Of a stretch of DNA of 64,000 nt, positions 50,025-62,700 are shown piece after piece. The DNA is from Norana najaformis (taxonomy: Eukaryota > Annelida > Clitellata > Crassiclitellata > Hormogastridae), in the NCBI GenBank assembly GCA_964023275.1, contig OZ029929.1, positions 7,763,937-7,827,936 of the forward strand, given 5' to 3'. The position numbers were made by a program, and so were the translations under genes. Numbering within the stretch: the first letter of the stretch is position 1; each line of letters begins with the position of its first letter. The notes under the pieces were generated by a model that was given only the letters and a program-made list of their open reading frames with translations, made no database searches and was not told the origin of the DNA.

Positions 50025-52651
50025 CATACAGTACTTCAGAGGCATATTTATTAAGCACCTTTTACAAAATAAACTACTCTGTGGTGCTTTTTACCATTTA
50101 GCATTTTACCACCTTTTGACACCCTTACACGTAACATGTAAAAAGGTTGTACAGTTGTTGTATTGTTGTTGTCATGTTTGCATTTCAGCTGAGAAGTATT
50201 TCAACCTCAGAACCACACATCGAAGCAACACTGTTAGAACATTTAATGTAACAAACGAGCAGTTACTCTACCTAACTCAACAGAAGTTATATATATCTAC
50301 ATATTCATTCAAGCAAGGTTCTTACTGGGTTCGCAATGATACACAAAATGGCTCCAGGGCAATATTTGGCACAACCATCAGCAAGATCTCTCACTATAGA
50401 TGCATTTGTGTTGAATAGATCATCTCTTGTCATGCCTAAAAGAAAATGAAAAAAGATCAATGTAAATCATAAAATGATACAACCACAGCTGGAATAGCTG
50501 GAATCGCCTTTCCCGAGAGCTCCGGCTAGTATTCCTCAGTTTGTCTCTTCCGCAGTTTCGCAAGCGCCTGAAGTCTGTATTATTTGCCAGTGGTCTCACT
50601 GGTTCGGGTCGGGAGCGCTTCTGATGAGTCTATTCTTGAAGTGGCGCTTTATAAATGTCAAATTACAATTACAATTACAATTACAGACAATAGAAATAAC
50701 TGCAAACAACAAAAACAACTACCATACACAGAAAAAAACAAAAAATAAACAAAACAATAGATTCAAATTTTTATGCCTGGCACGTTAATCTCTTAATATT
50801 CATTCATCTGTTATTCATTCAGACAATTTCAAGCAACAGAGAGAATCAATAAAATCATATAACCAGTATATTGATATGGCAAATAAATATAAATATAAAC
50901 AAATAAATATAAATAAAGAGTAAATTACCTGGCTTTCGGGGAACTCCAGCTGGAAGAACGACTATCTGGCTGCCTTCTAATGCATCTCGTAGCTGCTTTG
51001 AACCAAGATGACCAGTCACTTTGGCTGGGGTTGAACAGTGACTGATGTCTGCAGCCACCCCAGGGGTGTGGACGATATCATACAGGGCAAGGTGCGAAAT
51101 GAGAGGGTTGAGCTTGAGCAGCAGAGACAGTGGCTGACCTATTCCACCACTTGCACCCAGCAAGGCGACTTTCGTCTCTCTCTTTGGTAAAAAAACGCCA
51201 TAAGCAGACGTCATGCATCATTGTAAAATATTATTTATTATCATTATTAATTAGTAACTTCTTACATGCCGGTGTCTAATGCACGATAGTGCACCAGAGA
51301 CAAACCGCAACCAAGTCAATATCCAGAAGGTCAGTTCACGAGACAGAGAGGCAGCTATGGTGGACAAAGTAACATAGCCAGAGTCAAAAGAGCCAAAAAT
51401 TAAGTTGCACATGGTCAAAGTAGAGTCCATATTCTGAAAGGAGACCATGGAGGCATGGGTATTAAGTCAGTATGGGACAAGAGGGTAAGGGCAGAGGGAA
51501 GGGAATAAAGGACAATCATGAGGGTTGTGGAGGCAGAAGATCAGGTAAAAGGGAGGGAATGGAATTAGGCTTCAAAGTAGTGAGACAAGTTTGTACCCAT
51601 TCAGAGAATTAGTAAAAATAACAGCTCGGATCCTTGTGTTTCAGCAAGTCTAAATCACCAATGACATTAACCATCTTCAGCAAATACACTTATTTGCTAG
51701 ATGGTGCAGCAAACTTTTATGCCTATACCTGTACTTTAAGTTTTATCCTTTGTATATCTAAGGCTTTAGTGTTTCCTGTGAGTAACCTACATGGTTACTT
51801 GTGAAACAGTGTCCTGTTGTTGAAATGAGGTTGTCATGTCTTTGCTTTAACCACATATTTTAAAATTTACAAGTACCATCACAACTGTAAATAAATAACG
51901 TGACCTGAAGAAACAAATCTGTTCAACTGTGGCACAAATGATGTCACCACTGTCTTCTACATTTAAACCACTGTTATGTCCTTATATTCAATGCAACACA
52001 TAGACTAATATGGTTACAGTGACTGAAATAGGCTATCCTCTCAAAATAAATTACATCTAATCACGATCGCAACGTGAAATCAAAAAATAACTTCATTGAA
52101 GTTTTCAATTTTCAAACCCGAAGATGCTTTTACTCGTATTACTATACTACATTTAACTAAACTGTCCTTGGTCACCGTTTTCTCAGACGCTCTGCATTTA
52201 CTAAACCATTGGTCAAATAATTCATTCAATGCTGAAAACTCCCTGGACTTTCACAAATCGTATTCTGATTCCTCCTTTTCCCCTCGTCTTTCTCGCCCCT
52301 CCAGTTCGAAACATCATCCACCGTTGCCGTATGTCTGTCTGCCTGACCCTTGGATCTTGATCTGGAAACGAATCTTACCTTACCTGCCTAGAAATTTTGT
52401 TTGAATGAGCGCCTGTGAATAAGCTGGTTCCCTCGACTTAGCTGTCTTTCGGTGCTGTAGAATCTCGAGTTTACGGGTTCGATTTCCTCCCTGGGCCATC
52501 GCCATCAAAATTATGACCTTGGCACAATTATTTTGGCCCGGACAGAGAAAACAACAAAAATCTCGTATTAACTGTCTGCGCGTACCTGAGCTGATACGCT
52601 AAAGTTTCGGGCTAAGCCCCGGATGATCGGCGATTTAAACACGTTGAACAT
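47415..52651 (-). CDS. MDH2: Malate dehydrogenase, mitochondrial
   Basis: It oxidises malate to oxaloacetate with NAD in the matrix (TCA cycle, malate-aspartate shuttle). Exons in order: 52586-52651, 50929-51181, 50326-50435, 49766-49891, 49244-49348, 48650-48721, 48104-48256, 47415-47555, giving 341 aa (human 338). An amphipathic, basic presequence ([19 protein letters not shown]) marks mitochondrial import. Seen: the Rossmann GASGGIGQP (31-39), substrate-binding Arg104 and Arg110 (VPRKPGMTRDDL), Asp173 and Arg176 (LDIVRAN), catalytic His200 (VVGGHSG) and YFSTPLLLG. All catalytic residues are present and no frame is broken. Exon 2 may start at 51181 or two codons later; both acceptors keep phase 0. 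The C-terminus adds NPCLP beyond the usual end. NIPSNAP is divergently transcribed 1.1 kb upstream. Confidence 0.97.
49932..50020. repeat. (TA)n microsatellite in MDH2 intron 3
   Basis: About 44 uninterrupted TA units, ending in catacatacata. It lies about 40 bp upstream (transcript sense) of the acceptor of the exon at 49766-49891. The open frames it creates are artefacts of the repeat. Confidence 0.95.
50500..50690 (+). mobile_element. LINE 3' end with (AATTAC)n tail
   Basis: 'tttcgcaagcgcctgaagtc' plus tgtatta reads [10 protein letters not shown], a common LINE ORF2 ending. Then follow 'gaagtggcgctttataaatg' and about four AATTAC units. A second copy without the tail is at 56290-56450. 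The last 40 bp resemble the end of family A. It is inside MDH2 intron 2. Confidence 0.7.
51246..51350 (-). repeat. Family F repeat, copy 2
   Basis: Collinear with 15170-15290 through 'taattagtaacttc', 'ggtgtctaatgcac' and 'caagtcaatatccag'. It lies in MDH2 intron 1. Confidence 0.6.
52240..52480 (+). mobile_element. Family A element, longer copy in MDH2 intron 1
   Basis: 'gaatgagcgcctgtgaataa' plus gctggttccctcgac, 'ggtgctgtagaatctcgag' and upstream C/T-rich sequence with words shared with 35870-36020 ('gattcctcctttt', 'tgtctgcctg'). The GATTAC tail is replaced by 'tttacgggttcgatttcc'. It ends about 100 bp from the MDH2 exon 1 donor. Confidence 0.55.
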
Positions 52652-53750
52652 TTTGAAGACACTTTTGATAAACTTTTGCCGAAAACTTTTTACGGTAAGC
52701 ACACGACCCCTCTCGTACAAGGTATGGGCTGTCAGTTAATAGAAATACGGCCAAGCAATTGTTCAGCTTATCTAGCGTCTTTTGTGAAGCAAAGTAAGTT
52801 CAAATTTTATAATCTCTCTTCGGTGGCGAACTCAACTGAGTAGCTGTGTCCACAATGTGACGCTACGCTGTTCTCTTCTGGGCCTTCTTCCATGCTGTAT
52901 GAAGGCCGAAATTCAAGTTCACGATATCCTTCTCCACGCCTCTAGTCCACGTATTCCTGTATCGACCACGTAGTCTTCTCCAACCGTAAACGTAACCGTA
53001 ACCGAAATTCAAAAGCGCTACTTTAAAGCTAAGCGCATGGAACCAGCTTATACACGAGCGCTGCGTCAAGTCAGAGAAGTGGTCTACAGCTGCCATAAAA
53101 ACAACAAAGTCAGGTTGCCAGATGGCTAGAAAGAGAAGGGTACAGAGGAGCTGTTACTGTGGGTTGTGTCTAGATTGAGAGAAATGGGAGGGCGGCGTAT
53201 TGGATGGATCAGGGTAAGATTTCTTGAAAAGGTGAGACCAGTTTTGAATGGAATGCCTGAGGAGTAATAATTGGGGTGGGGGGGGGGGCTTGAGAAAGAT
53301 GATGGTGGGTGAACGACAGAACGTCACAGAAGGGGTATAGGAACGGAAAATTTGCGTAATTCAGGAGGGAGATCGTTCTAGAGTCGGCAGTGTGGTGTAT
53401 GGAACGGTTAGAGAATGTAAGATTGACGGGCAAGAGTGAGGTAAGAGGATAAAAATGTACAGCGGAGTGATTGGATGGTAACGAGTTTATGGGATAAGTA
53501 GGCCTAGGTTGGGAGTATTGCAGAGACTTGTAGGCTAAAGAACTTGTAAATGAACGCGTTCGGGGATTTTTAGTTATAATCCTCACATAAAATATGTAGT
53601 TACAGTCTCCGGTTGACTTTCTCAGCTTTTACGCTGGGAATTTTAAAGATTCGCGATTCTCACATCAAGTGTCCTGACCTATATTTGATTCTATAAATAA
53701 CAGCAGACCCTCGGACATTTGTTTGGATCTTCGTGTTTGCGAAGTTGATA
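52652..53750. promoter_or_regulatory. Divergent intergenic region between MDH2 and NIPSNAP
   Basis: 1,099 bp between the two start codons, holding both promoters and 5' UTRs. A family A copy sits at 52985-53100 and a purine-rich stretch with a 10-G run at 53130-53590 may be more of a repeat. That leaves about 330 bp next to MDH2 and about 160 bp next to NIPSNAP as likely core promoter. No TATA box stands out. Confidence 0.55.
52985..53100 (-). repeat. Family A repeat, copy 8
   Basis: 'cgtaaccgtaaccgaaattc', 'agctaagcgcatggaaccag' and 'cttatacacgagcgctg' align with the other copies, more diverged. The tail reads (GTTACG)-like. Confidence 0.55.
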
Positions 53751-56700
53751 ATGGCGGTGGTTAAACGCTTGGGATGTGGGGTTTTTGCAAATTTTGCAAA
53801 AAGTAGGACCTTCTTGCGGCTTTTGAATGAAAGGCAAGTAAGACGACCTTCTGCTGTTTGACTCTGGTAGGCTATCTTGGGTTGTCAAGTTTTATTTATT
53901 CAGTGATTCCTATCGACCCTTAGTTGGACTCTTCGCATGTTCGAAGTAGTGCCATTTTGAACAAAGGATGCGACTGGAATATGGACAAAGGAAAGTAACT
54001 CTCGCGGTTTTGAAAGTTTTGGTTTTGGCGAATTTAAGTGACCAGTGCTTGTCATTTTGCGACAATCGAAATTATCTTCCGAGGCAGGAAGAGCTTAACC
54101 TGTCCTTTCCTTACGAGTCCCGTGGTTTCAAGAATGCATTGGAATATTACTCTTATAATGACCTCGGTAAACCTAGCGTCAGAAACGTTTCCGTTTTCCG
54201 ACTTTTCGTATTGGTATCAAGCGAAATGCACATGAATTATTGTAACTGTAGCTTCTATTGCTGGAAAGTGATGTGAATGTTCATGAATTCATCTGTGCAT
54301 GATCATTAAAAGCATGACCATTAAACAACACAACTTGCATAAAAAGCATATTTGATTCGAATAGAGAAACAATTTTGGATGCAACATGTTTTCTGCCATT
54401 TTGTGATGTACTTACAATGCGATGTATTAAGTGTTTTAATAAAAAATATATAAATATTACACATAAACATGAAAGTTTTAAAAATATAAAAGTCTTTAAA
54501 AACTTATTAAAATTTCATACTATGCATGAGGCATTTTTATGGTTACTGTTTAAATTTTGGCACTAGGAATGTTTCTTTGGGTTTGGCACTTCGCTGTGCT
54601 TCAACGTCAGCTGCAGATGTGAATCCATCACAGCCAGCAACAGATGCACCCTCGAAGGATGAAAACAAGAAAGAGAGTTGGCTGTCAAAGCTGCTGGTCC
54701 GGAAAATTGAGACTGGGTCAGAGTCGCACTCGTCAATGCTGGCGGACAAAGAGACGGTTTATGAACTTCAGAGTGAGTTGGATCAAAATCTGAAGAACTA
54801 AACTCGGACATCAACTGATGGTTGCTGCTAAGCAAAAAACTAATCTACCTGAAACTATTGCTTTCTCAAATTCTTTATAAGTTCAATAAAAAGCAAATCT
54901 TATAATTACTGTTGATTATTTTCACACAGGCAGTTGCTTTTTACCAACTAGCCAAATGTTGCTAGAGCTGAAGTTTTCACTTGGTAGTTATGGCAATTTT
55001 AACAAACAAACTTACTGATAAGTGCCAGCGCGTACATACATATTCTTAACTGCATACTGGTGCATATATGCATGTTCACAAATTGTGCATTTCACGTGAT
55101 ACACTTGGAATTGGATCCCAGATGCAGTAGTAGCAGGATTTCTCATCGTTGTTTATCTGTTTAGTTCTACATTAAAAAAATTATTTTCCTGTTAGTAATT
55201 AATCTATAAATTTTTATTTCATTTCAGTTCACTCAGTGAAACCCGAGTACATGGAGACGTACTTGAAAGAGTTGTAAGTGATTTCAGTGAATTCTTATCT
55301 TTTAGGATTGAAGTTCAAAGCAGTTTTATGTTCTTAATGCAACTAGCCCTCACGACTGTCTGTTTCGCGAGGCCATTGTGGCTCTTCGCTCAGCCCACCT
55401 GTCTGTTTGCCCAGCCATCATGGCTGTTAAGCCATCGTGGCTGTTAAGCCATCGTAGCTGTTTGCTCAGCCATCATGGCTGTTGCCACTGATTGTTTTAA
55501 TGGTGGTTTGTCAATGGCTTCACTCAAAATGCATGGCCTTTCTGCTGTGCTTTTGAAGTCGAGCTATAAAGACAGGACTTGTCTCTGCAAATTCTTGTCA
55601 GTACAGGAATTAGAGGCACCTTCAGTACAGGAATTAGAGGCATCTCCTTTGCTAGTCTGTCCTCGGCTTGAAGACGGTTAAAGACTAGACCTTTGCTAGG
55701 TGTGGTATGACAGTATAGTGGTTAGCTTGCAGGATTATCAATCTAGAGGTCAGGGTTCACATTCTTGTCAGGACAGAACAGTATTTCTACCTGTCTGTTG
55801 TCAATTGGAGGAGGATCAGATGGTGAGTGGAAGTATTGGCCGGACAGCCTTATTTGCCAGGGCAAAGAAAATGCAGGGTTCTGTTAATGCTTCATAGCTA
55901 AAGCTGCCTTTTAGGGTTTGCTTTCAGGACTGATTGTTATCTACATTTGTAGCCTTGCTTGCTTGCCTTGCCTCTACTTGCCTCTTCTAACGTTTGTGTA
56001 CAAGTTTCTAACTGTATATAAATTACAATAGTAACTTGTGCTCTGTCCAGACCTTTGCTGCCTATGTTTGAAAGTTCTTAACAGGAAAGATCAAAGCAGT
56101 GCTTGTTTACATGCCCCTATACAAACTCCTGAGAAATGTGGTCCCAGGGTTTGAAGGACATCTACAGCCACCCAAGTGATGATGTTCAAACCACCCATAG
56201 CAGTACTACACAGATGCAGATTGACCACTGCAATCCAACCCTCTCAACTTGCATTGGTGATTGTATAATAAGCCCAAAAAGATGGAGGCCAAATTGCATC
56301 TATCCTTGTGGTACCTCCTCTCTCTTCCTCTCTCAGGGTTTCACAGGCACCTGAAGACTGTACTGTTTAACAGTGATTTTACTTGTTTGGGTCGAGAGCC
56401 CCCCTGTTGAGTTCATTCTCTAAGAGGCGCTTTATAAATCTTAAGTATAGATGTCTGTTAACCCTTTAACGACCGCAGAAATTTTTTCACCTACCCCATC
56501 ACGACCGCACATTTTTGGCAAAAATGGCCAAAAAATAAAACAATTGAACTTGTTTTATCTCTGTCAGTTTTTTACCTGTAGACATAAGGTAAGCACCATT
56601 CTTTAGCATTTTATCTCCTCTTCCCAATCATCTGTCATGTTTTTTTGGGAAAAGAAATTTTTGGGTACCCCAAGTTGCCCCAAACTATATCCCCCAAAAA

Positions 56701-59700
56701 ATTTGCTATATTTTTATCTTCAAGACAGTCTACAAAACATTTTGAACGACAACATATATAAATTGAGCACAAAAATGTGCAGAAATTGTTGCCAGATAGA
56801 ACCAAACAGGAATTTTAAAAATATTTTCATAACTGAAAGAGATACAATTTTTTAGTATTTAGACCGTTGTCATAAAACTGAAGAAAATTACAGGAAAAAG
56901 GATAAAAGTAAAACAAATTGAACTTATGATATCTCTGTTGGTTTTTGATGTGTAGGCATAAGGTAAGTACCATTCTTTAGCATTTTATCTCCTCTCCCCA
57001 TTCATCTGTCAAGTATTTTGGGGAAAATTTGTTTAGGGATATCCAAAGTTGCTCCCAACTGTACCCCAAAAATTTGTTATATGTTTACCTTCAAGACAGT
57101 CTACATAAAAATTGTAAGTGACAACATATGGTAGTTAGGCACAAGAAATCTGCAGAAATTGTTGCCAGATAGAACCAAACAGAAATTTTAAAAATATTTT
57201 CAAAAATGAAAGATATACAATTTTTTTAGTATTTAGACCGTTGGGTAAAAACTGAAGAAAATTACAGGAAAAGCCTAAAAGCAAAACTAACTGAACTTGT
57301 GATATCTGTGTCAGTGTTTGACATATATACATAAGGTAAACACCATTCTTTATCATTTTATCTTCTCTTCTTTTCCAACCTGTAATTATATTTCTCAGCA
57401 CAACGTTTTCTGGGTGACTGAAAACTGACCCACAATCGCTGCAGGCATATAGCGGATGCCATTGTCATCAAACTCCATATCAGTGTGCCACTTGTTCACT
57501 TCGTATTGCCAACAGTCTCGTGTGATCCATCTGACACGTTTTATTCATCAGTAGAATCACAACTTTCGTTAATATACGGCCATTCGTCGATCGATTGGCG
57601 AATTTCTTCCTCCGGTAAACAACGCTTCGCCATTTTGGGACATTTAAATATCCATTTTTAGCTGCACGCTGGCCGATTTAAATGCCCATTTTGATTGGTT
57701 GGTTTTTATATTCTGAGGTGTTTTCCAGGGATTCTGCTGATGTAATATGGATTAAAATTATACATATTTGCCTAAATGACGTAGAATTCTAAAATTATAA
57801 GGATTACAAATAAACAAAAGGTTACGATATGACTAGCCCCACCTACTACCGATTAGTACCGTGCGGTTGGCTGACGTTACTACCGATTGGTACCGTGCGG
57901 TCAGTAATGAGTTAAGTACATTGTTTTGATAACTGTGTAGCCGTACCTTCATCAGCATGATATCAAGTTCGAGCACTGGAGCAGAGCTGGCAGGCAGTTG
58001 GACCGTGGAAGTGGGGGACCTTGATGAAGCAGGTAAATTTTTTCCATAGCTAGAAATCTGTCAAGAAAACAGACTAGGAAAGGAACCTCCTGGAAAAATT
58101 TACTGGGAAAATTCCTGAGAAGAGTTGCAATGAGAAACTTGAGATGCATCTTTTAAAATTTCTTTAGAAAAATCTCTAAAGGAAATCTGTAGGGCAATAT
58201 TCTGGAAAATGTCTTGGGATCAAATCTAGGAAAATGTTCCACAATATATTAATAAGCAGTTGTAATGTGACATTGATCGTTTGCGTACCACATGCTGTAT
58301 TGTCTTATAGATTTGACTAGCGTGACCTGTGTGAAATGATTTGTGATGCCAAATTTAACATACTGATACATTGATGGAGTTTTTGTAGTTTGATCAACTG
58401 ACTGATCAGTTATTGTTAATTGATTGGGTCATAGATGACTTTTATTTTAAGTTTCCAGGTGTGATTGTTGTTATTCAGTTGCATGATTCATAAGTTTTTG
58501 CATTCTTCCCGTTTGATTAAATTTTCTTTTACTGTTTTGTTGTAGTTCATCTTTGGAAGTTCGAAAGCGGTTATCCTGCTCTTAATCGACACAAAGTTTT
58601 ACTCAGGACAAACCAGGTAAGTGGTGTTGGTTAACAGTGCTGGAAGCAAGACTGCAAAGGCTTTATCTTGGCTTTTAATTGTAACTGTTAGGAAGTTTTA
58701 AATTGACTTCAGAAAGACTTGCAGGGTTTGTAAAATCTTATATAACCTGCAGGATATATGCGTGAAAATACGATAGTCATCACTTTATTGTTCTTGTTTA
58801 CATTTTTTATTCTTGTAATGATCTCCTCATGTTCTCATTTTTCCTATTTTAAGTGTTTTCGTTTGCCCTTTCACTTGCCAGTTTTTCTTGTTCTTTTCAC
58901 CTATTTTGACCTAGATGTTGACATAATCTTAAGCAACTGTATCGTTTAGTAGTTGTTAAACATACTTTCATAACGGTTGAATTATGGCAAATTGTCAATT
59001 TTAAATGTGCTGGGATTTGGAATCCAAGCTGCAAAAATGAAGGGTGGTGACTATGATTTTGAAATAAGAGTCGGGTAATATTGTTTGCCAGGAGTTCATT
59101 AATTTCAAGAAACGTCGAAATACTATGCTACGATCGCGCAAAAACCAGATCCTGCTGGCATTCAGCTTCTGGCCAGACATACAGCCACGACCCGGGAGCA
59201 ACATTTATGAACTGAGGAGCTACGTTCTGAAGGTACAGGATTTTAAGCTGATGCAAGGATTGTCTTGATGGTAAACTGTCAGTTCTAAAGTTGCATTTTA
59301 AATTTGCTATTTATATGCAGATATTCAGATTTATTATATGTTCAGATTTATTATACGTTCAGATTAAGCTGAATACAATTTTTGAATTCTTGCTGGTTGC
59401 CGGTTACTGGCCAAATGTATTACGTGGACCAGATGAATGTGATGCCTTGGAGGACATTTTACAACCTTCACATGTGGTTTTGCAACATGGGGCATGGAAA
59501 CCTTGTTTTGGCCGTCTGAATGTAGTAGGAAAATATGCCAGCAGCTGTAACAATGAGCTAAATTTATATTTTAATTTAAATTAATGCTCAAAACATTTGT
59601 GTGCTAGCAGAAAATGGTTGTGCACATTATCCTCAAAAGTCATGCACGGGCACGCACGTGCATGCAGCTTAGTGGGAACATTGTTCTGAAGTACATTCTA

Positions 59701-62700
59701 AACTCGTTTGTTTTCCTGTAAAATCTTTTGAAGTTCTTTTGATAAAATTTCTCAAGTCCTTCAGAGCAAAACTTGAAATATTGTGTAATATATATGTATT
59801 CAAATGTGAAAGCTTCTCTTAGATAAGATTTCATTTCTGGTTTATAGTATGGTTTCTTATTTTTCGTTTATTGTTTAGTTTCTTTGTTTTGCAGCCTGGT
59901 ACGATGATTGAATGGGGAAACAACTGGTGAGTTCAGAATGGAACTTCTTTTCATGTCGGGTTCTTCATTCGCGCAGGTGGTATACTGTTTTTTCTTGGAA
60001 GCAGTTGATGCCTGTGAACACCAGATGCGAATATGGCTAGAAAATCACAGACAGTCTGGCAATAGGGAATACTGATTTTGCATTGAGGCCTACAGCCAGA
60101 CAGTGGAGAGGTTCTAACAAGGTGCTGTATACAGTGTGCAGATGGTGAGTGTTGGTTGGTGAGCATAACCGTGTGTTACGAATGCTTCATTTGGCTGTCT
60201 TCATACATCACCCTGAATTCAGTATAACCAGGAACTTTGAATACGTTGTCAGCTGTCAAACTGGAGAGGATCTATTGGGCTTGTACGTGTCTGCAAGAGC
60301 CTGCCAGCGGAGACGGCTGTTTGAGCATCATTTATGTGCAAAGAATATCATTTCTAGTGAACTCTAAACATTTGGCTGGTAGGGAGAGATATTTACTTGG
60401 CGCAATGTAAATGCCTAGTTGCATTCCGTTGCATTTAGGGTGCGCTTACCTTAAAGTAACCTCTTTGCAAGGTCACCTTGGTTACCTGGTTGCACAGGTT
60501 AAGAAATGTGTTGGATTGGTTCGAGTGGTTAAATGTATATCTAGAAGTTTGGTTTCCCTCAGGATGCAAATAGTGCAGATTTCTTCGTGCTGAACCAGCT
60601 GGTCATTCGTATCTTGATTTGACAGAACAGTTTGAGTTCCAAGATAAAGGAATACTTTGCATGATGCACAGCTAACAACTGTTGAACTGCTGGGTAAATA
60701 CGTACACTAACAGCATATTGGTTCGTTATGGCAAAACATTAAAAATGCATCGGACAGAGAGAGAATGTACTGAAAATATGAACGGTTAGTGCGATATGAT
60801 CACCTGAGCTGCATTTGGAGTCATCCCTTGGAGAAACTTAAGTCACAAATACCAATAGTTTACAACTGTATGTTCAGAAAGTTGTGCAACACGTACTAGA
60901 GCCATCTCTTTCCAGGTCGGCAGGTCTAAAATTTCGAAATGGCCAGAATGAGGCTGTTAGTGGGTTTTTCTCCCAAGTAGGGGAGCTCTGTGCTGTTCAT
61001 CATCTGTTGGGTGAGTTGTGTTTGGGTGGTTGGTGACCTTCTGTGCAGCTTTTGGTTTCCGATGTTCTTAAAAGTTCTGTTGCAGTTGTTCAGTGTTCAC
61101 TTGTAAGCATTTCAGTGTTCATTATAAGTTTTGTTTCTATTTCTCTTTGACTTTCGTTTTGTTGAACTGTTAACAAGTCATTTTAGTTGTGGGATGGAAG
61201 TCGTCAGTAGATCTGATGAACTTCCGTAACTTGAATCAAACTTAATTGCCTTCTGTCATTGGAAGCATCTTTGATGTTTTTTGAGGAGAGGTGTGGCCAT
61301 CAATGTATCTCCTGTTCAGAGTGCAACACAAGAGTTTGATTATTGTATAAGTTAAATTTACTTGGCATGCTGATAAAATTCTGTGACTTCTAGTTTTATA
61401 AGCTACTCTCTGCATAAAAGTTGGAGAAATATTTGGCCTATACATTTGAGGTTTCTAAAGGTGCTATATAAATATCCAGATGAAATTTTCCAACATAAAC
61501 TGCTTATAGAGTTGTGGACGAACGGTTTGGCCACTCCAGTCATTTCAAACTGGCTCAGACTTTTCTTTTCCAGGGCACGCGGTTTAAAATACCGGCAGGC
61601 AAACAACGAACCGGTTGCTGGCTATTTTTCCCACATTGGGGAGCTGTATACTGTTCACCATATTTGGGGTAAGTTGCTGGTTCATCAGTTCCCCATGACT
61701 GCTCTTATTTTTGAGACTTAGATTGGTTTAAAATTTGCATGTTTGTGCTATTTTGAAGTGCTTCAAATGTCTTGTGCTTTCAATTTGTAGTTGAATCTGT
61801 GCATGCAGAATGCTTTCAATGTGTAGTTGAGTTTGAAATGTTCTGTTTTTTATATGATTTTACATACTTTGTGTTATGTTCACCTGCCATGGTTGGTTTT
61901 ATTAAAAAGTCACAATTTAAGTTTTCTATTGTATGAAAATTAATTAGCCATTACTTTAGCTGTAAAATTTTTCTCACAAACATTTGTCAATTTAAAATTT
62001 TTTTCACATAGATGATTACAATTTTTATATTACTGGTAAAGTTTCTGAAAAAATTGGTACTTTTGAGATTTTCCACAGAAAATTGAAATACTTATTATGT
62101 TTGATTCAATATATTTGTTAAATTTAGCCAAAGTATTTTACAAAGCATCTAAAAATGAACATAGGCTGTAATTTCCATGCATTTTAATTTCCATGCATCG
62201 ATGGGTTGGTGTTCATTCAAGTAGTTAGCTTGGTTGTAGTAGCATTTTGCATGTGCTTTTTACTGATTTGGTTTGTTAACTTTCACCGTAAGGGTGCGGG
62301 GCCTGATGTTCTGATGTGCCGCCATTGAAGCAGGCAGAGGGCTGTTCACAAACTTGGGCGAGCTCTATAACATCCAGTTATAGAGTAAATGTAAATGTAC
62401 ATGTCTTTCTATAGCAACCATATGCACTCGACCCTGCTTATTTTTCAGTGAATTAATCAGGTGAGAGCAAGTGAAGAGTAAAGCATATATCCTAGAATGG
62501 GAGACTGAAACAGGACTTTAAATTTTCAGGTCATAAACTTATGAAAATTGCAGTAGGTTTACCCTGTGAAATAATGAAAAGAATTTTTTAATTTAAATTT
62601 TTTCTTAAACTGGTCCTCTAGTGCTTATCTTGTGTTAATAATTTAAATTTGAAACTGGTCCTCTAGTCCTTGTGTAACAGTGAAACCTGTTCTAAAATTG

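Larger units (their letters stand above)
56458..57915 (-). mobile_element. Non-autonomous piggyBac-like element with TTAA ends
   Basis: TTAA lies at both edges (56458-56461 and 57912-57915). The left end reads 'ttaaccctttaacgaccgca' and the right end, inverted, 'ttaactcattactgaccgca', so the termini are inverted repeats sharing GACCGCA. Subterminal GACCGCAC-like words recur inside. A minus-strand frame at 57541-57633 resembles a PGBD transposase N-terminus. The middle is filled by a tandem repeat of about 373 bp. TTAA duplications and CCCTTT-type ends are characteristic of the piggyBac class. It is about 1.46 kb and clearly cannot code for an active transposase. Confidence 0.65.

Noticed and set aside
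49873-50418. 181-codon plus-strand open frame
   Set aside because: Nearly half is an IYIYIY repeat from the (TA)n tract, and it runs antisense over MDH2 exon 3.
53968-54276. 102-codon plus-strand open frame between NIPSNAP exons 1 and 2
   Set aside because: Lies wholly in the intron. No family motif or matching splice phase.
57135-57401. 88-codon minus-strand open frame
   Set aside because: It sits in the 373-bp repeat of the piggyBac-like element and is not like any transposase.
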